A program made the translations under genes and the position numbers. A stretch of 64,000 nt of DNA from Mesocentrotus franciscanus (Eukaryota > Echinodermata > Echinoidea > Camarodonta > Strongylocentrotidae): the NCBI GenBank assembly GCA_037976565.1, contig CP137683.1, positions 13,287,699-13,351,698 of the forward strand. Direction: 5' to 3'. The notes below the pieces were generated by a model that worked only from the letters and a program-made list of their open reading frames with translations, was not told the DNA's origin and made no database searches. This document shows, piece by piece, positions 12,108-24,175 of this stretch. Positions within the stretch are counted from its first letter, which is position 1; each line of letters begins with the position of its first letter.

Positions 12108-12340
12108 AAGATCTGATAATAGACATTCATGCGCTCCGATCGAGACATGCACACCCAAAGGGTGTCATCACAAGCTATATTGGATTTAACGTTCAACCGG
12201 GGACAGAGAATTCTCAGGAACTATTTTTAAAAAATAGATGGCACACTTTCTCATTTTCCGTAAACCATGGATATACCAGCTCCATGCTTAAACATACACA
12301 CGCCCGTTTCAGACTTCAAAACAACAAAGCACACTAATTC

Positions 12341-12420
12341 ACTTACCTGTTTGATTGTTCCACGATGTGAAGAAGAACGAAGGAGGAGATGAACGAAGGA
12401 AGAAAGAGGAGAGGCCAGAG
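12341..12420 (-). promoter_or_regulatory. Candidate recursive splice site (zero-length exon), minus strand
   Basis: Read on the minus strand, a pyrimidine-rich tract (about 12420 down to 12370) leads to CAATCAAACAG (ending at 12347), followed at once by the donor GTAAGT (12346-12341). No other AG occurs for roughly 170 bases upstream, a long AG-exclusion zone as expected for a real acceptor. An acceptor joined directly to a donor is the hallmark of recursive splicing in long introns. The tract sits in a GA-rich region of the + strand, so chance is possible. See the matching site at 53600. Confidence 0.4.
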
Positions 12421-13439
12421 GAACATCGGGACCAGATAGAGTGTAGAGATAAAAGGAGGAGAGAAAGATAAAATGGGGAAAAGATGGAAGAAAAAGATAA
12501 AATATGGTTAATTCATCTGGATAAAATTGTTGCAATAAGTTATGGCAAAGATATACATGAAACATATTATGTAAATGTACGCCCTCCTCCCCAACAAAAA
12601 CAAAAAATAATAATGGGAGCATTGAGCAATTCACCTCTGGGAAAGCTCAAAAAGAGCTCTGCTGAACTATAAAAATAAAAAATTAAAAAATATATATAAA
12701 GGTCACTTTAGCAACAACAATTCCAAAAAGATCTCTTGTGAACAGAAAATTATATATACAGTTAACAACTAAATCATTTATACCTTTTGTAAATTCGATG
12801 TTTTTGGTGTTTTCCATAACTCAAAAATGAAAGTAGACCGGTTGAATTAGGGCCTTAATTTATTGAATACTTTTAGATGCAAGCTTTAATACTTCACATT
12901 CTCAAGAAACATAAATCGGGACAAATCAATTTTCACATATTTCAACAATTTCAAAACTTGTTAAGGGTAAGAATAATTTAGTTGTTTACTGTAACTTCAT
13001 ATTTGTTTGTTTGCTGGTTGTTTTTGAACTATTTTTTTGTAGTCCCAAATAAATACACATGATATATTGCAACTTGTCTGCAGAGAGCCGAAAGTGCGTT
13101 AATTCTTGGTTAAAGTACATGAGTAGACAGACCCATTTTGGTTCTCAGCGGATAATCTATATGCTAGGACTCCATTGATTTGAATGACAAAGGAATCCAT
13201 TTTCTCCTTGCTAATTACAGAAAGAATACAAAATGTATAATTGATGTAGCCTTGTGTATCTATCATTTCAAAACAGAACCAAACAATATCCCATTGTATA
13301 AACAGATGATGTAATACAAAATTTAATTTTCAAATTAATCATTAGACTGTGCACTCATCATAGTTCCAATTCAAAACGCAGTTCTGTCCAGTGCGATGAC
13401 AAACACACTCATTACATTTCTCAAACTGTCAGAGCTGAG
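12421..13439. other. AT-rich non-coding DNA
   Basis: Contains A/T-rich low-complexity sequence. Nothing else is recognised. Confidence 0.5.
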
Positions 13440-13648
13440 ACGAATTTGCATGAATCGATTGATTAAAAATCCAATTACCCCTTCCCTAATCCATCTCCCC
13501 AGTTATGCTAATCACTGGGTCGTAGCCTTCGAAGTGTAATTTTGAGTAAACTGCCAATTTCCCTGCGACAATACCCGACTATTGTCCAGTTAAATACATC
13601 CCATTCATTATGGTAAGCCAATTGTGATCTTATAATAACAACAATTTC
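13440..13648. promoter_or_regulatory. Candidate enhancer with POU, homeodomain, Otx-like and Sox-like words
   Basis: Within 210 bp: a perfect octamer ATTTGCAT (13444-13451), ATCGATTGATT (13454-13464, Pbx/Hox-like), CCAATTA (13471-13477), CTAATCC (13486-13492, Otx/Gsc-type reverse complement), ATGCTAAT (13505-13512, POU-like, overlapping CTAATC), CTATTGT (13579-13585, Sox-like) and AACAACAAT near 13637. The segment is compositionally complex and free of simple repeats. Motif matches are read by eye. Function is inference. Confidence 0.35.
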
Positions 13649-14520
13649 AGGGGATTAATCAAAACTTGAGGAGGGGGGTGAATAGGTGGTGGGGAAACAA
13701 ATTATCATGCTCATAATCAACCACCTTAAATTTTCAGAATTATCAGCAATTATCCAAAATTATACCAATAGGAATTTATAATCATAAAAGGAATTTCTAC
13801 ATGTTGTCATTAATAGTAGTGCCTTACATCATTGACAATTCTCAGGAGTTGGGAATTTAATCAAAGAATACTTCACTGCTGGGTCTAGGGGTGGGCATGT
13901 ACCCCCCTCCCATCCCAACAAAACCCAGTCTGGTATACCTTGAGCACATGAAGCTCCTTTCCCCAAAATATGTGACAATGTGCCCCCCTAACAAAAAAGA
14001 GAGAAAAAAAGAGAGCGAGACTTGGCCTTTTGCTTTGTGTTGTTTTGTTTGTTGGAGACTTCTAAGACTTGCACCTTATCTCCCCCCTCCTCCTTAGTAG
14101 CCAGAGAATCCAGGACCTACCATTTTATTACAATCAAGATCATTTGGGATGAATCCCACAGCTGGATATACATGTATGAAGAAAGTGAAAGTACAACTGT
14201 CTTCTACATACAAGTTAATAGGAATTAATCATCTATGACCCCTATGCCATTCCTTTTATAAAGGGCCATCACAAACTAAACATTCTTATCCATTGTTACA
14301 AAAGAAGAGAAAGAAGAAAAAAAGAATAACACACTGTATGGTACTTTCTCTTTCCTGAGATCTACGCTCACAAAGTATGCACTTTCTTTACATCTTATGA
14401 AGAAAGCACTGGCCGAAACACTGCAGCTAATCATATCAAGAACCAGAAAGATTTTTAATTGTTATACTGCTCAAGATTGAACGACCGTCTAACTCTCAGC
14501 ACACATTGTAAATGGCTAAG
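13649..14520. other. Non-coding DNA
   Basis: Nothing recognised. A short purine run lies at 13994-14018 and C-runs occur near 13900 and 13985. Confidence 0.5.
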
Positions 14521-14575
14521 AGCAAAAAGGTTATTAGTTCATGTCTTTTACACAGAGCTAACACCCTTCTGGCTT
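14521..14575. repeat. Palindromic hairpin element, diverged left arm
   Basis: The right arm 'cagagctaacacccttctgg' is well preserved. The left arm 'aaaaaggttattagttcatg' is degraded. Confidence 0.6.
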
Positions 14576-14954
14576 TCAACGTACATTATACATTATCTTC
14601 TCAGCATCAAAGTGGTATTCACTTAATTTAGGAGGGGTGATACTGACATCTTGGAGCAGTTGAAATTGTTGGCTTTCATATGCATTTACAAAACATGTTG
14701 ATATCCAATTGAATGCAGAATATCCCTTTAAATGCTATGAAGGACACATTCTAGTAGGTGTTATGCATGTATTACTAAGTCTATTAATGATAAATAAGTT
14801 GATGATCCAAATTAAAAGGGTCGATCCATCCTAGTTAGCATATGATTCTATGGATAGTCATCAATCGGCTTGATGAAATGGAATAAAATAGTGTATAAAT
14901 GGGACTGTCAAAACTGTAGGCCTGTATTTAAATGTGTGTGTCCATCTCCTTTCA

Positions 14955-14959
<5 letters not shown>

Positions 14960-14994
<35 letters not shown>

Positions 14995-15059
14995 CCTCTC
15001 CTCTCCTCTCCTCTCCTCTCCTCTCCTCTCCTCTCCTCTCCTCTCCTCTCCTCTCCTCT
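14960..15059. repeat. (CT)n followed by (CTCTC)n
   Basis: About 30 bp of CT then about 70 bp of perfect CTCTC pentanucleotide repeats. The Ser/Leu-rich frames here are artefacts. Confidence 0.95.
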
Positions 15060-15163
15060 ACTCAATATGCATCTGAAAATGGCTCATTATTACTTAAGCC
15101 TTCTATTTCACTGGAAAAGCTTCATTCTCCTCCTCTCTGCATATTTTCTAAAGTGAGTTTTGT

Positions 15164-15284
15164 TCTCTCTCTCTCTCTCTATCCATCTATCATCTTTGCA
15201 TCCGTCTATTTATCTATCTACCTATCCATATATCCATCTATGCATTAATCTAGCATCCATCCATCCATCCATCCATCCATCCAT

Positions 15285-15320
<36 letters not shown>

Positions 15321-15345
15321 CTATCCATATATTCATTCATGTTTG
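15164..15345. repeat. (CT)n, (TCTA)n and (CATC)n microsatellite cluster
   Basis: CT repeats near 15167-15180, degenerate TCTA/TCCA units to 15250, then about 15 near-perfect CATC repeats at 15253-15313. Confidence 0.95.
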
Positions 15346-18300
15346 CATCAACCACTCTCTTACTTTAACTTCAACAATAACAAACTTTTCAAATCCAGTG
15401 TTCCTTATCGTATCATGACATGGTGACAACAGAAATTCACCATACTACAAATTGCAGTTCATGTTCGTAGTTGAATTCAAAGTTGTGAATGTGAAAAACA
15501 GCAAACAGCTTTACTATATACCTCCACAGTGCAGCTGTTTGCTGTTCGTGAGTATAAGCTAAATTACAGTATCATTTTAAATCCATAATTATATTATAAT
15601 AGCCAGGGTCTATTCCTGCATCTCAAATTTCCTTCACCCGTAATTGAGTTATTTCAGGAATTCAAAAGTTGTGAATACCAAATGCCGAAAGCGATCGATC
15701 GCATCTGTTGAAAAGGATACCGGTGGCTTCAATTGTTTAATACAGACGATGATAAACACAAGTCAATTAAATAAAGTGTCTATGATGATAATAGCGCTTT
15801 TGATGGATGATATTTGTAATTTCAAAAGGTATTTGCACTTGTAGGTAGTACATTAAACAAGTCCATCAATTTTTTTCTTATCTAGGTAACTACATCAAGC
15901 AATTGACTGGATCAGAGTTGCAATATCATTTGACAAACACGTATATAATGTTGACAGTACATAGCATCGGAAGAAATGAGGAGTAAAATAAGTAGCAACG
16001 CTAAATGAAGCTTTATTTTAATCATAATCAATTTCATCTGTTAAAGTGCTTTAACAATGCAAAGTGCAAACAATCGTACAGACTCTCATACAAGGTCAAC
16101 CCTTAAAACATTTATAGAATTATTTCAACTGCGAAGAAATAACTTTATTCATCTAAATTTTGAGACAAACAGGCAATTAGATATGACAGTAACAACTTGC
16201 TTTGAAAATGCAGTTTTTTTTATCACATATACTGTTAAATGTACACATTAAAAAAAAAAATTGTTTCACTTAGAATTTTTAATCATACATTCAACACTTG
16301 CAATTGATTTCCATCATATCCTAAATGGTATTATAATGTATATATTTTTTTTTTTTTAATTTTGAATTATTAAAGAAGAGATACGCTATGTGACAGCAAA
16401 ATCAAAACATGTGTAAACAAATACAGAAATAGCATAATTCTCCATATATGACCCAAATCTGCTAATTTTTCAAAAATAAAATAGTTTTATCAACATTCTG
16501 GTGGACTGAAGTCAAACCACATTACAACTTCCAAAGCAAAAACAAACAAAAAATGGCACCACACGGAGATCAACCAGGTGGGGCAACACTGGATGTCTAG
16601 GTGACATTTGACCTCTTCTCCTATTAAAAATGAATCTGATGGTAGAATAGCTTTATGGGTCATAAACACCAGAGTACAGAGGAGAAGCTGATGTTGGCAG
16701 TGGCCACTGAAGCCATTTCTAGCACCTGCTAACAAATTTATTGCAACCATCCATCATCTGGGAGAAGGCAAGCATTTTTTTTGGAGGGATGGAGAATAAA
16801 AGGGGTGGGGAATTATATGGGGTGGGGTGATGTCCCTAATCATGCATTCATGCATGCTGTGAAAATATACAGCTGTAGGTATAGGATGGGAGGGGGGATC
16901 GATTGACTTTTGATTTCTATTAATCTAATCCTTGTACTTTCATTTTCATAGTCTAAAGTCTTTGAGGTATTTCATCTTCAGTTGCCACTCTCGACCCAGG
17001 TTCAGGATTATGTTTGATCAAGGTCAGGAGATACTTTCCTAATATCTCCTTGGTTTGATCAAGAGGGAATTTTCAAATTTCAACAACATGAGGTGGTATG
17101 GGAGGGGGGTCTTCACAGCAGTTTAGGACTTCAGGTGCAAGCTACCTTGCTATTTATCAACCCAAATCAAAGAAAATAATGACAAATTTTGTGAGCTCGA
17201 TAAAACTAGGCTCTAAGAGGATAGTATTCCATTGCTCCCCCACCCCCTCTCCCCTTGCATACCCCTACCCTTCCCCTTAATTACTAGAAAGAATGAAACT
17301 ACAGCAAAACTTTAAGGGGCACAAATGACCCTGTTCCTTTCCCCACAACAAAAATAAGCACCTGTGTTTTTTTATATTCCCAAATGTTGTCTTTGCCAAT
17401 CTTTGCTTAAAAGAGTAACACTTGACCTGTTGGATGTTTTACTGCAAGTCTAGGTCATCACCATGGCAACAACATCAACAATTCACTTTGAAATCGTAGA
17501 TGACATCCATGAATCAGGCAAAGTTTGAAAGGGGGTGAAATTCCTTTCTATTTTTATTACCCTTGTCAAAGGATCAGTGTAGTATATCCAGCAGTGACTT
17601 TGGACTTGTATATGTAATTCATTCCAGGACAGAATATGCAGTATATGGGACCAGTGCGCCCAGAGCATGATCTGGCTCCAAACAGACTATACAATCATAC
17701 AGCAGCTGATTATTACAGTGAATAGTATAGCGACAGGCTCTTCATCCTCTCTCGACTTTCAATGTAGTATCATGTATCAGATTGATTCTCTTATAAAACG
17801 ATAACAATTATAATTTTTTAATGAACCTGAACTTAAACCGGATCATAAATTTACCTTCCCCGCAGCTGTTGACGAAAGGGAAATCGAAAGGGGGCACAAC
17901 TTTCATTTTAATTAGCACTGGATACTAAAACATCATATAATATCATCCCAGAGTTGATGATTGAACTTGTATAAAAATTGAATAACAATTTTTTTCCTTC
18001 TTCATTAGAATTCAGAATTAATCAACATGGAACAGGTTCCTCTGAGAGTTTCAGTGCAAAAAAAAGGGGGGAGGGGACGTAGGGGAATTTCAGAGAGTAA
18101 TTTAGTTCTGGAGAGCTCCAAAAGTGCTCTTGAAATTTTTTTAATGAAAAAGCTCTGGTAAAAGCACTAAAATAGATAAAATCACTGCAATAAAATTCTG
18201 TTTGTTCTATAGCAAGATAATTTCATAAGAGTTTCCATAAAACAAAAACATCATATGTTACATCAGGCAGTTTGCATGCATCACAGCATGGACAATACTA

Positions 18301-19079
18301 CCAGAGTCAAGTCATCTCCTCAGAATGTTAATTCTATGTAAAACGAAATAAGTAAACACCTTTCTCGCTCTCAGTATATGCTATGTGATAACACCTATTG
18401 TTATACAATATGGGATTGTCATTTCAAATGTTGACAATAATGCTATACATCATACACCATTTTCCTAGATTTAATGCATAGCAAACTAACCTTGGCATGA
18501 AGATTTGCATTGCATCAGAGCAAGGAGAGAAAATATGTGTAGGCAGTGAAAGTGGAAAATAATAGCAATCAGTATGAATTTCTATTTTCCCCTTTCAAGC
18601 CTCTTGTAACTTCTTCCATTACTTTTCATTTTTGATAACAGGATTATCATTTTATATTCTATTTTTTTAATATGTCAAAGGGCTACATTCCATTTTCTTT
18701 TTTCTATTTCTGTGGTTCAGGATTAGGAGTTAATGCCATCATGCTTTTAAGCATAAGATTTGAGAAGCTAATTTGGAACGATTTCCAATGTTAACTGATG
18801 ACTTAGGGAAGTGTGCTGAGCATATACCTCACTCTTCTTAATATTTGTTTTCCATTTCTTTTCTTTCTCTACATTACCTCGGGACATATTTGTGATATGC
18901 GTACTATTATTATTATATGATAGAAAGAAAGCAATGTTCATGAAAGCAATGTTCATTATCGCAATACATGTACAGTGCAGAAGCCCTTTCAATGCAGTGA
19001 TGCCATTTGATTTCAATCCTGTTTATGCACACTGGGTGATGGTAACAAAGGAGCACAATCTTCAATTCACAAACTAGCT
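15346..19079. other. Long non-coding stretch
   Basis: No exon with convincing splice sites, no RNA gene and no transposon end seen. T-runs occur near 16346-16357 and A-runs near 16251-16260; a G-rich patch lies at 16785-16900. The 86-codon minus frame ending at 16490 and the 61-codon frame at 17483 are not recognisable proteins. Confidence 0.45.
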
Positions 19080-19610
19080 ACCCTCCGGCAAGTCCAGACG
19101 AAAATGTCAGCTACCTGGGGAAAATCTATCCAGCCCGACGGATCTGTCTGCGCATTAGGCAGAAAACGTTAACTCGGCCTGGCCACGGGATACCTGTGAC
19201 ATCATCCAACATTTGTGTAAACACACGAGGGGCATCGAGGGGGTTGCAATCATTGATTTTTCTTCTTCTTGGACCCCACAAATGCATGCATGCAGCCTCC
19301 CGGCCCCGTGCGCGCATAGCTCGAAACGTTCCCCCGTTCGATCCCAGCGTGAGTCAAGCAGGCTTTAGATAGTTTGAGTGGAGATTTACACTGTTGCATG
19401 ATGGGAAGGCGATGTCCTACTCGGATTGGCTTTTAGGTCACCTAGATACAACTTCTATACCTTCTGCAATTTGGCAACACTTTCTTTGCAAGGATAACCC
19501 GATACTGACGCAATGGCATTACGACTTAACAAACAGGAGGGGAGAAAGAAGAGGGCTGTATGAGCAGAGTGCGAGGCCAAAATGCGAAAGCAACGCTAAA
19601 TAATCTTGAC
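19080..19610. promoter_or_regulatory. CpG-rich patch, possible regulatory module or decayed exon
   Basis: This segment has dense CpG (for example 19135-19190, 19300-19345 and 19495-19530) in contrast to its AT-rich flanks. It holds TGACATCATC near 19197, GTAAACA near 19216, a repeated 'atgcatgcatgca' near 19283 and a (TTC)4 run. Open frames on both strands (63 codons on -, 69 on +) lack recognisable features and splice context. A regulatory role is a guess from composition. Confidence 0.3.
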
Positions 19611-19949
19611 TTCGGGGCTGAAAAGGTTAATTGAAATTACTCATGACTCTCTCAAGATAATGCATGAACACATCCCAGGTCGGACACAAACATGCTTTTC
19701 TGACACTGCCAATGATTCAAGCAGGCCGTTAGAAAATGGCAATTCATGAAGAAAAGCAAAAGCAAATGGAAACGGAGACTGAGGTATCAAATCAAAGGAT
19801 GATTGCTTGATAACAATGCATTATCAAAAGGAAAGGATGGACGGAAATGAAATAACACTACATATAGACTTCTATCTATGTAGGAGTAGAAAAAGAATTA
19901 GACATGTACCAATCAAAATGAATACTTGTGTATCAAATGAAACGTAAGT

Positions 19950-19979
19950 TTACAGAAGGGTTAATGCCCTTCTGGCTCT
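19950..19979. repeat. Half of a GAGCCAGAAGGG hairpin element
   Basis: Only the right arm 'ggttaatgcccttctggctc' is clear, preceded by a degraded 'acagaagggttaa'. Confidence 0.55.
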
Positions 19980-20059
19980 TAGAAGACAATATGTAAAATA
20001 TGTTCAATGAAATAAGCATCTCAACCTGGTAAACAGCGGCACTTTAAAAAAAAAAGGGA

Positions 20060-20330
20060 TATTATCATGAAATCAGCACAAACAGGTTATAAGAAATGTG
20101 TAAATTCATGATCTCATGAAAGTAGACAATCATGGATCCTACGACACTTCACCCTATATATAATATCGGCCTTCTGTAGCGTGCCATGAGAATCAGAACT
20201 TGGTGGATGACAGTGCTATACACATATCCATAAGATTAGAAAATCAACACCAACACCATAAAAGAAATCTGTAAATTTGTGCTGGCATGAAACTAGACCA
20301 TCGTGGAACCTACGCATCACCCAAGACCGG
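20060..20330. repeat. Two diverged direct repeats, about 187 bp apart
   Basis: The block 'aagaaatgtgtaaattcatg...catgaaagtagacaatcatggatcctacg' (about 20091-20140) recurs as 'aagaaatctgtaaatttgtg...catgaaactagaccatcgtggaacctacg' (about 20264-20314). Confidence 0.6.
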
Positions 20331-20508
20331 TCTGTTATGACAGCCATGCCCTTCCCCTCACTTGTTTTAACCTTGTTAACACCGTAGCCCTTTCAGTGCT
20401 CGTTTAAACAGCTTTCTACCAGATGGAAACACAAGACCAGGTCCGATGATTACATTTCCATCTACAAGTAGGAACAATGTCTTGATAACCTGCCAATCTC
20501 CATCATCT

Positions 20509-20542
<34 letters not shown>

Positions 20543-20814
20543 TTTGCCCACTCTCTTCGCCTCCTTCTTTTCTCTTATCTCATGTTCTCTTCTTGTTTTG
20601 CTTTGATCTTTTGTCCTTTGTTGCTCTTCATCTCTCCACCTTCAAATATCCCAATATTTCCCTTCCCTTCTCTTTTTTTGCTCTTCTCTTCCCCACCCCC
20701 TTCTTCTTTATTTCTCTCTCTCTATCCCTCTCTCTCTCTCTGTGTCTCTCTCTCATACACACACACCCTCTCTCTCTCTCTCTCTTCACATATATATATA
20801 TATATATATATCTA

Positions 20815-20842
<28 letters not shown>
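20509..20842. repeat. Pyrimidine-rich low-complexity cluster with (AT)n and (TCTG)n
   Basis: CT repeats at 20511-20541 and 20716-20786, perfect alternating AT at about 20790-20811, then four TCTG repeats and CT again. The 138-codon and 96-codon Ser/Leu frames are artefacts. Confidence 0.95.
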
Positions 20843-20845
<3 letters not shown>

Positions 20846-22590
20846 TCATTAACAAGAATTAGTATTTTTTAAATTCATTATCACAAACACCTCTCATGAA
20901 AGTGGGGGGTACAGAGACTCTCAGTATAAGGCAGAATAGATGAGAAATACCGCTACCCTAACAAACATACAAATACTGATATGTTTGACAGAAATGGTGG
21001 CGGGTTAATGATATATCATGTAGGCATTCAAATGAAAAGGCTACAACCGATCAGTGAGATTTATTCTCTATTTAAGTACATGTTTGTCATCGACTCGGAT
21101 AAGCTCCTCGATCAGGAGGGTGAGGAATCAACAAGCTTTTGTTAGGGAGCTGTTAATTTTTGTTGACATGCTGTAGGCAAGTTCTTTCCTTCACAAGTTG
21201 CTACATTACTCAGCTATCTTATGAAGATATGGACATAGCAAACATGTGCAATGGAAAGCGCATACGTGATTTTAGCTTAATTATTTCCCACCCATCCCCA
21301 ATTTTTAACTACTGCAGGAGGGGAAGGATCCTAGCCTATATGGTTACGGTTGAATAGGGCGACACTCAATTTGAGTTTGCATTGTTTTTGTAGATGTTTC
21401 TGTATACAGAATGTCAGATTTGATTTTGAATGTGTTTTTCTGCAATTAGTGCAATAGGAAAAAGGGAGGAATGATAATAGAAGTACAAGTGGAGGAAGAA
21501 GAGAGGAAACACAAATTAAGACAGATATACAAACAGGACAAGTGCAGACAATGGAGACAGACCGAGATACATTGTAATGAATATAAGGAGGCAAAAAGGA
21601 AGGTAAGGCTTACATGTTTGTGCCCCTGTAAAAAAAATAAAAAATAAAAAAATCTACAAAATTAGTTTCGGGTGAGGATTACATCGATGCGGATGGCATC
21701 ATCTTACACCAACCTCTCTCCTCAACAAACTCAAGCAGCCATCCACGCACGCTGAGTCTGGAAAGACAACATTCTCTTTTCCCCATCCCCTCTCGTCCAT
21801 CCATTCAGTTCTCACAATAGCCGATGTAGAGCAGGGAAGACGCTTCACACAGTGGGCCCCGTCACTGCTCATTACTGTCACGCCGAGCCAAACCTGGGCT
21901 AGCAGGCGCTACAATTCCACCCTTAAAGGTCATGTATAGACTTGATAAGCCCTCAAACAATTTTGGTCAGATTTCTTAGCTTTTAAGATGATAAATGGCA
22001 ATATATGAGCAAAACTAAGATGTTATGAATCTTTTTTCCTCCTCATGTGAAATATTAAACAAAGAATGGCAAACATTGTAATAGTTTGATTGTAGCAGCT
22101 CACTGTTATTCATATATTTATGTATCAGACTCTAGGGTTTCTTTAACTTTGTGTACATTATTTCTACCATTGTTATCTATCTGTTTGTAATTTTATTTTT
22201 ATTTAAAATCTAACCTTAAGTTTTGGTTGCAATAAAGAAATACTAATGACAGTAATTTTTATTGCTGGCCTGGGACGTAAATTCCAACAAAGTCAAGATA
22301 CGCAAGACTAAAAACCAGTGAGGGTTGTGTCTATGCGACATACAGGGTAACTCCAAACGAAGCACTGACATCATTGTATACAATTGAAGCTGTCAGGGTG
22401 GATGTGTCCTAGCATAGAACATTTGTAAAGGCGTGATCTAGCATTCTTTTCAGATATTGACACCAGAATTCACTGGGAATCATAGATAGAATATCAAGTG
22501 ATCATGAACATGTATCTCTGATACAAGGAGAACAACGCGAGGCTATATCTAACACGCTTCATGCCACTCTCACTTTTTTCCTACCAAAAC
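20843..22590. other. Non-coding DNA
   Basis: No gene recognised. 21690-21900 is a GC-richer unique patch ('gggccccgtcactgctcatt', 'cacgccgagcc') without an exon signature. A-rich low complexity occurs near 21628-21660. Confidence 0.45.
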
Positions 22591-22840
22591 TATACGTGAG
22601 CTTTAATACGCTTCCCCTCTCTCTATCTCTCTCATTTTCTCCTCTCTCCCACTTCCTCCATGGAGCTCACATGTGGCAGATAGATTTGCTACGGCGGAGC
22701 GCACGTTTCTCATCTGCCAAAAAATTATGGGATAATTTCTCTGTTGGGTTTTCAGCAGATTGGGCTTCTTCCTCCGGCAGGAAATGTCGAAGTGTAATGA
22801 AGAAGCGTTCGCAGGCTAGCGACATTTCAAAAGAATGACA
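22591..22840 (+). other. Pyrimidine tract followed by CpG-rich open segment
   Basis: A CT-rich tract (22612-22660) runs into an AG (ccatggag, later gtggcag near 22679), then about 160 bp with mixed codons: MWQIDLLRRSARFSSAKKLW and on to a TGA at 22836-22838. A pyrimidine tract plus AG plus open frame could be a 3'-terminal exon, but no family is recognised and there is no donor. The words 'aaattatgggataattt' also fit an Otx/homeodomain-type regulatory patch. Weak either way. Confidence 0.2.
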
Positions 22841-23329
22841 AACCCATCGTCAATCATACCCAAACAGGGAGAATATGTATGTATCTCCTCTAATCTCAAG
22901 AATTTATTTCTCTTTTTCCTAAGCTCAGAATATATTACTTACTAGCAGATGAGTAACATGACTTTTATTTATCAGTGCCTTTGATGAAAAGCAACGATAC
23001 CTCCATATGTATTTATTAGAACAATCGAAATGTTAATTGTGCTGTAAAACAAAGGTCATATAAAGGACAAAACTAGAAGTATACATAAACAGTGGTCAGA
23101 AAATCTGGTTTAGCAGGATTAAAACTAGGAAACATAAAGGAAGTTAATTAATATTGAACAATATTTGGTCCATCAAAAAGTGGGGATGTACAATTACTTT
23201 TTTGGAAGAGCACCCTCATGTCTCCTTAGAAGAAAAATGTGCATAAACTATACTACCAATTCATTCATATTTTCATTAAACATCACTGTGCATTGGCAAC
23301 ATAAGAACTATAAGGTAACATTTCCAGAA
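22841..23329. other. Non-coding DNA
   Basis: AT-rich; nothing recognised. Confidence 0.5.
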
Positions 23330-23386
23330 AGCAAGAAGGGCATTAACTCATATTCATTAACACAGAGTTAAAGTCTCTCTGGCTCT
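23330..23386. repeat. GAGCCAGAAGGG palindromic hairpin element
   Basis: Both arms are visible: 'gcaagaagggcattaactca' on the left and 'acacagagttaaagtctctc' then 'tggctctt' on the right. Confidence 0.75.
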
Positions 23387-23799
23387 TGAACAAGAAGAGA
23401 TATTAAACGTGATCGAAAAGACAAATCAAACCTTAGGAAATTCAACAGCTTCATCCATCATCTCTCGATATGTGCCAACATTCAAATGAGGTACTTCATC
23501 ATCTTAACATGATTTCAATGGGATTGGCAATAGAGATTGCCCTGTATATGATGTCTCGAGAGTTTTGGGGATTATTTTATTATCATTACATAGATTTTGA
23601 AGAAGGCTAGAGTTATCCCTTTGGAAAGAAGATGCAACTCACGTAACATGCTCCCTTTTTGGCATCCAGCAGCCACTAAATTTGATCTCAAAATAGCTTC
23701 AGAATCTTACCCTCGACACGAGGTTTTTTAAAGAAGTTCAGATTAAAGCACCACTTGAAATGAAGTAGATGGTACTAAAGAGTTTTTCTGCGCCTAATA

Positions 23800-24175
23800 T
23801 GGAGAGAGAGAGAGAGAGAGAGAGAGATCGAAAGACAAATGGAGAAGACAGACAGAGATACAGAGACAGATATAGAGAGAGAAAAATAAAGAAAGAGAGA
23901 GAGAGAGAGAGTGGGGGCTGATGAAGGAAGGAGATAGATAGAGAAATAAAGACAAATGGAAAAGACAGACAGAGAGAGAGACAGAGACAGAGATAGAGAC
24001 AGAGATACACAGAAAGATAAAGAGAGATAGACAGATATCGATGGAGACAGACTGAAAAATAGACAAAGACAGAGAGACAGAGAGAAATAGACACAGGCAA
24101 CGAGAGAAAGAGAGAAGGAGGGGGGATGAAGGGAGACATATAGAGAAAGAGTGATATAGAGAGTAAAAGAGACAT
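23800..24175. repeat. Purine-rich (GA)n/(GACA)n tract
   Basis: GA, GACA and GATA repeats on the + strand, with blocks such as 'agacaaatggagaagacaga' repeated about 115-125 bp apart (about 23832 and 23951). The 145- and 177-codon minus-strand frames rich in Ser, Leu and Cys are artefacts of this tract. Confidence 0.9.

Noticed and set aside
12251..12634. 127-codon minus-strand coding exon ending at GTAAGT
   Set aside because: The frame reads through the pyrimidine tract and past the donor; the CAG|GTAAGT structure is better explained as an acceptor-donor junction than as an exon end.
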